Positions 6,363 through 8,262 of a stretch of 8,262 nucleotides of DNA are shown in pieces. Source of the DNA: Thermoanaerobacterium sp. (GTDB lineage Bacteria; Bacillota; Thermoanaerobacteria; Thermoanaerobacterales; Thermoanaerobacteraceae); assembly GCA_029960905.1 (NCBI GenBank), contig JASBVU010000066.1, positions 1 through 8,262 of the forward strand, given 5' to 3'. The notes under the pieces were generated by a model. That model was not told where the DNA came from. It saw nothing but the letters and a program-made list of their open reading frames with translations, and searched no databases. Each line of letters starts with the position of its first letter. The stretch's first letter is position 1. The position numbers and the translations under genes were made by a program.

Positions 6363-6494
6363 TTATTTGATACTTAAGGCTTGTTTAATGATTTGCTTTA
6401 ATAAATCATTCAAGCTTTTTCCTTTCTCATTGAAAGTTCTCTCAATAACAATCTTATCATTTGCTTTATCTAAAAATTTTTTCTTTTTATCCAA
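6363..6494 (-). CDS. 43-aa recombinase-associated small protein
   Basis: A TTG start at 6494 is preceded, eight bases upstream, by AAGGGGGG (6510-6503). The 43-aa product has a lysine-rich start, then DKIVIERTFNEKGKSLNDLL and a helical end (KQIIKQALSIK). It stops 34 bases before the recombinase ATG in the same direction. The beta-strand then helix pattern (ERTFNEKGKSL) resembles small ORFs I have seen beside serine recombinases in clostridial elements. The function is unknown; a ribbon-helix-helix-like DNA-binding helper or a recombination directionality factor is speculation. The strong ribosome binding site and protein-like sequence support a real gene despite its size. Confidence 0.62.
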   Translation of the reverse strand: MDKKKKFLDKANDKIVIERTFNEKGKSLNDLLKQIIKQALSIK

Positions 6495-6628
6495 TTACAT
6501 TGCCCCCCTTTTTAAAACATACCTTTTACAATATATGAATGAAAAAAGTTTTTTAATCTATCTAAAATTTATCTTTAATGTCTACAGGGACTTTTAAAAC
6601 AAAATGATAAAACATTGAATATTACATA

Positions 6629-6657
6629 GAATTATTTATTTTATTTGTACATATTAT
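6629..6657 (+). promoter_or_regulatory. Possible sporulation (sigma-E-like) promoter of the amidase gene
   Basis: GAATTAT (6629-6635) and CATATTAT (6650-6657) are spaced by 14 bases. Against the sigma-E pattern KMATATT-N14-CATACAnT this gives 5/7 and most of the -10. The predicted transcript start falls about 25 bases before the TTG start. The surrounding DNA is so AT-rich that chance matches are likely, and no convincing sigma-A promoter was seen in the same stretch. Confidence 0.25.
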
Positions 6658-6690
6658 TTACTATAAATGATAGGCAGGGAGGGATATTTA

Positions 6691-7836
6691 TTGCTATTTA
6701 AAAAGTATCATAAAGTAGCAATTCCTATTTTATTGTTAATAGCAGTCAGTATCTGGGGAATATTGTTTTTCAATAAAACATTGTCTGTTGTAGCAGACAA
6801 CAAAGAAGAAATAAAGCCTTTTTTAGATGCTTTCTTTGAGTCAAGAGGAAGTGTACTTTTAAGCGGAAATATTAAAGATATAGAAAAATATTACGATATA
6901 GCTAACACAAACGGAAAATGGGCACTAGAACATGAAAAAAGAAGAATTGATTACGTAAAAGGATGGTCAGAAAAAAGAAATCTTAAATTCGTAGAAGCAC
7001 AGTCAATTTACAGAATCAAAAGTTTAAAAGTTGGTGAGCAGTCTATATGGTTGTATTTAGTAGAGACGATGAAGATGGGCTACGAGTACAATGTAAAACC
7101 CGATTTAATAAATTACATGGGATTAGGAATCCGTCATTCTATACAATTGGTTAAGATCGATGGCAACTGGGTCATACGCCGCGATTGGTACTATGATCCA
7201 TTAGATGAAGATTCAGCATTTATAGATATTAGTCCTGCTGACGGAATCGCCACAGAAATATCGCCAACTAATACCACGCCTGCAGGTGATAGTCAAAATC
7301 AAAAAAAAGGAAATTACGACAGAGAAGGTGCTGTAAGGTATGCTGATACATACGCTGGTGCTGCGTGGGGCAGCGGAAATAACTATGAATACAACAAAAA
7401 ATACAGAGATTACAATGGTGTTGGTGGTGACTGCACAAATTTCGCTTCACAAGTTTTACATGAAGGTGGTGGATTAAAAATGGACTACGTTTGGAATTTT
7501 AATGGTCGTGACTCTAGTACGGCATGGGCACAAGCTCCTGCATTATTCAACTATCTCATATACAATGGGAAAGGAAGGCTCATTGCGCAAGGTACATACA
7601 CAGACATGGTAAAGCCATCAGATTCACATCCTGCAGGAGCAATACGAGAACTTAAAAAAGGTGATCTCATTTGTTATGAAGAAAAAGGTGAAATTGTCCA
7701 CTTTGGCGTTGTAACAGGTTTTGATTCATACGGAATTCCTGTTGTAAACACACATACATCTGACAGATACCACGTTCCATTTGACTTAGGATGGGATAAA
7801 AAAGTCATTTATAGATTCATTCACATAAATGATTAA
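6691..7836 (+). CDS. Membrane-anchored Amidase_6 domain protein
   Basis: A 381-aa protein. An N-terminal hydrophobic segment (about 9-27) after a KKYHK start anchors it, with the rest outside the membrane. Residues about 40-170 form an NTF2-like region ending in a GNWVIRRDWYYDP strand. A Ser/Thr/Pro linker (about 180-207) leads to the Amidase_6 (putative amidase) domain at 208-380. That domain shows YDREGAVRYADTYA, GGDCTNFASQ with predicted nucleophile C248, VHFGVVTG with H337, and VNTHTSDRYH (N353/H355) as the third position. It is papain/NlpC-like in layout, so a cell-wall or peptide amidase is likely; the substrate is unknown. Start: AGGGAGGG precedes TTG at 6691 by seven bases, whereas the in-frame ATG at 6667 lies upstream of, and its first codons run through, that ribosome binding site. 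The gene diverges from the recombinase unit and ends in a shared bidirectional terminator. Confidence 0.88.
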   Translation: MLFKKYHKVAIPILLLIAVSIWGILFFNKTLSVVADNKEEIKPFLDAFFESRGSVLLSGNIKDIEKYYDIANTNGKWALEHEKRRIDYVKGWSEKRNLKFVEAQSIYRIKSLKVGEQSIWLYLVETMKMGYEYNVKPDLINYMGLGIRHSIQLVKIDGNWVIRRDWYYDPLDEDSAFIDISPADGIATEISPTNTTPAGDSQNQKKGNYDREGAVRYADTYAGAAWGSGNNYEYNKKYRDYNGVGGDCTNFASQVLHEGGGLKMDYVWNFNGRDSSTAWAQAPALFNYLIYNGKGRLIAQGTYTDMVKPSDSHPAGAIRELKKGDLICYEEKGEIVHFGVVTGFDSYGIPVVNTHTSDRYHVPFDLGWDKKVIYRFIHIND

Positions 7837-7860
7837 AGAGAGGCAAAATCCTCTCTTTAA
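7833..7860. terminator. Bidirectional terminator between convergent genes
   Basis: TTAAAGAGAGG and CCTCTCTTTAA form an 11-bp perfect stem with loop CAAAAT. The left arm includes the amidase stop codon TAA. It lies between that gene and the stop of the convergent 67-aa gene and has A/T-rich flanks on both sides, so it can serve both transcripts. Confidence 0.8.
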
Positions 7861-7866
7861 TATCAT

Positions 7867-8070
7867 TTATGTCTGATCAAGGCTCGTAAGAACATCATCA
7901 AAAACGTCTATCCTGCATTTCTGATTTTTTACATCCCAATGGGTACATATTTCACAGCTTTTTGATGATGAATCTACCGCAGACATCGTTAAAGCCTTGC
8001 CCAAAGAATCATCATAGCTAAAATCGGGGCACACTTCACCTACCGCTTTTAACTGATCTCTATTAGCCAT
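7867..8070 (-). CDS. Small four-cysteine protein of unknown function
   Basis: 67 aa, cytoplasmic, acidic overall. Four cysteines are present: C14 (EVCPDF), C39 and C42 (CEIC) and C52 (KC), giving C-x2-C-x9-C in the C-terminal half, which could bind zinc or an Fe-S cluster. It ends in RIDVFDDVLTSLDQT. I do not recognise the family. The ATG at 8070 has AGGTGGTG six bases upstream and overlaps the end of the UPF0180 frame by eight bases, so the two are almost certainly co-translated. The shared terminator follows the stop. Confidence 0.75.
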   Translation of the reverse strand: MANRDQLKAVGEVCPDFSYDDSLGKALTMSAVDSSSKSCEICTHWDVKNQKCRIDVFDDVLTSLDQT

Positions 8071-8262
8071 TCATATCACCACCTGTAGTTCCTTTTATTG
8101 CACTTTCTATGTCTTCTGGTGTCATTCCAGTTGCATCAATTATTGGCGAATTTGTATACGTATTTTCAAAACCAAGCATGTCTTTGTGCTGTCCTGTTAT
8201 TACAATTGCATCATAATCATTTACGTTAATACCGCTTAAATTGCTATCTTGCTCGAGATTTA
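8063..8262 (-). CDS. UPF0180 (YkuS-like) protein, 5' end outside the window
   Basis: The last 65 residues of a gene that enters from the right edge. The segments DYDAIVITGQ, MLGFENT and PIIDATGMTPEDIESAI match the UPF0180/YkuS family (about 80 residues in total), in which a 'vtG...mG...(x)nA.GmTpeei' pattern is typical. The C-terminal GTTGGDMNG tail is slightly longer than usual and overlaps the ribosome binding site and start of the next gene. The family's function is unknown. Confidence 0.8.
   Translation of the reverse strand, partial: NLEQDSNLSGINVNDYDAIVITGQHKDMLGFENTYTNSPIIDATGMTPEDIESAIKGTTGGDMNG

Noticed and set aside
6495..6628. Promoter for the recombinase unit (TAGACA with a distant TAGATT, or TATATT further down)
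   Set aside because: Matches are weak and the stretch is very AT-rich; I could not choose one with any confidence.
6667..6690. ATG at 6667 as start of the amidase protein
   Set aside because: The ribosome binding site AGGGAGGG lies downstream of this ATG and points to the TTG at 6691; the extra eight residues would be encoded by the ribosome binding site itself.
6363..8262. Second attachment site or 5' half of the interrupted gene within the window
   Set aside because: I compared the bases around 4760-4790 with the gaps at 6329-6690 and 7837-7866 by eye and found no convincing direct repeat and no minus-strand coding fragment that could be the missing 5' part.

Overview
The window is low-GC DNA with short tight operons, strong GGAGG-type ribosome binding sites and frequent GTG/TTG starts. 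Together with an [FeFe]-hydrogenase-type H2 sensor and a Rex-type operator, this points to an anaerobic spore-forming clostridium. The gene set resembles the thermophilic Thermoanaerobacterium/Thermoanaerobacter group; this is a judgement from protein resemblance, not from a database search.

Left part (1-3480, all on the minus strand). The main unit is a three-gene, translationally coupled operon reading leftward out of the window: a small thioredoxin-like [2Fe-2S] protein, a 572-aa [FeFe]-hydrogenase-like protein with a PAS domain, and a SpoIIE/PP2C-type phosphatase cut by the window edge. Successive genes overlap by ATGA. The hydrogenase keeps its four H-cluster cysteines but has lost the usual proton-relay cysteine and other active-site residues, as expected of a sensor rather than a bulk H2 producer. 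A near-perfect Rex operator (NADH/NAD+ sensing) sits just upstream of the operon's -10 box, so the module is probably controlled by cellular redox state while sensing H2. Upstream lie a DUF3006 protein with its own clear promoter and a CsoR-type metal-responsive repressor followed by a terminator.

Middle part (3484-6510, minus strand). A GT4-type glycosyltransferase is followed 12 nt later by csoR. Upstream of it is a perfect 11-bp hairpin and a short proline/cysteine-rich coding remnant with no 5' end. That remnant abuts the 3' end of a large serine recombinase, which is preceded by a 43-aa companion ORF. The simplest reading is that a recombinase-bearing element integrated into, or deleted part of, a host gene. 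The 5' part of that gene is not seen in the window.

Right part (6511-8262). Divergent from the recombinase unit is a membrane-anchored protein with a C-terminal Amidase_6 (cysteine-amidase/peptidase-like) domain. It ends in a bidirectional 11-bp terminator shared with a convergent minus-strand pair: a UPF0180 (YkuS-like) gene entering from the right edge, and a small four-cysteine protein of unknown function whose start overlaps the UPF0180 stop. No rRNA, tRNA or CRISPR was seen, and no gene-free stretch exceeds 300 bases.
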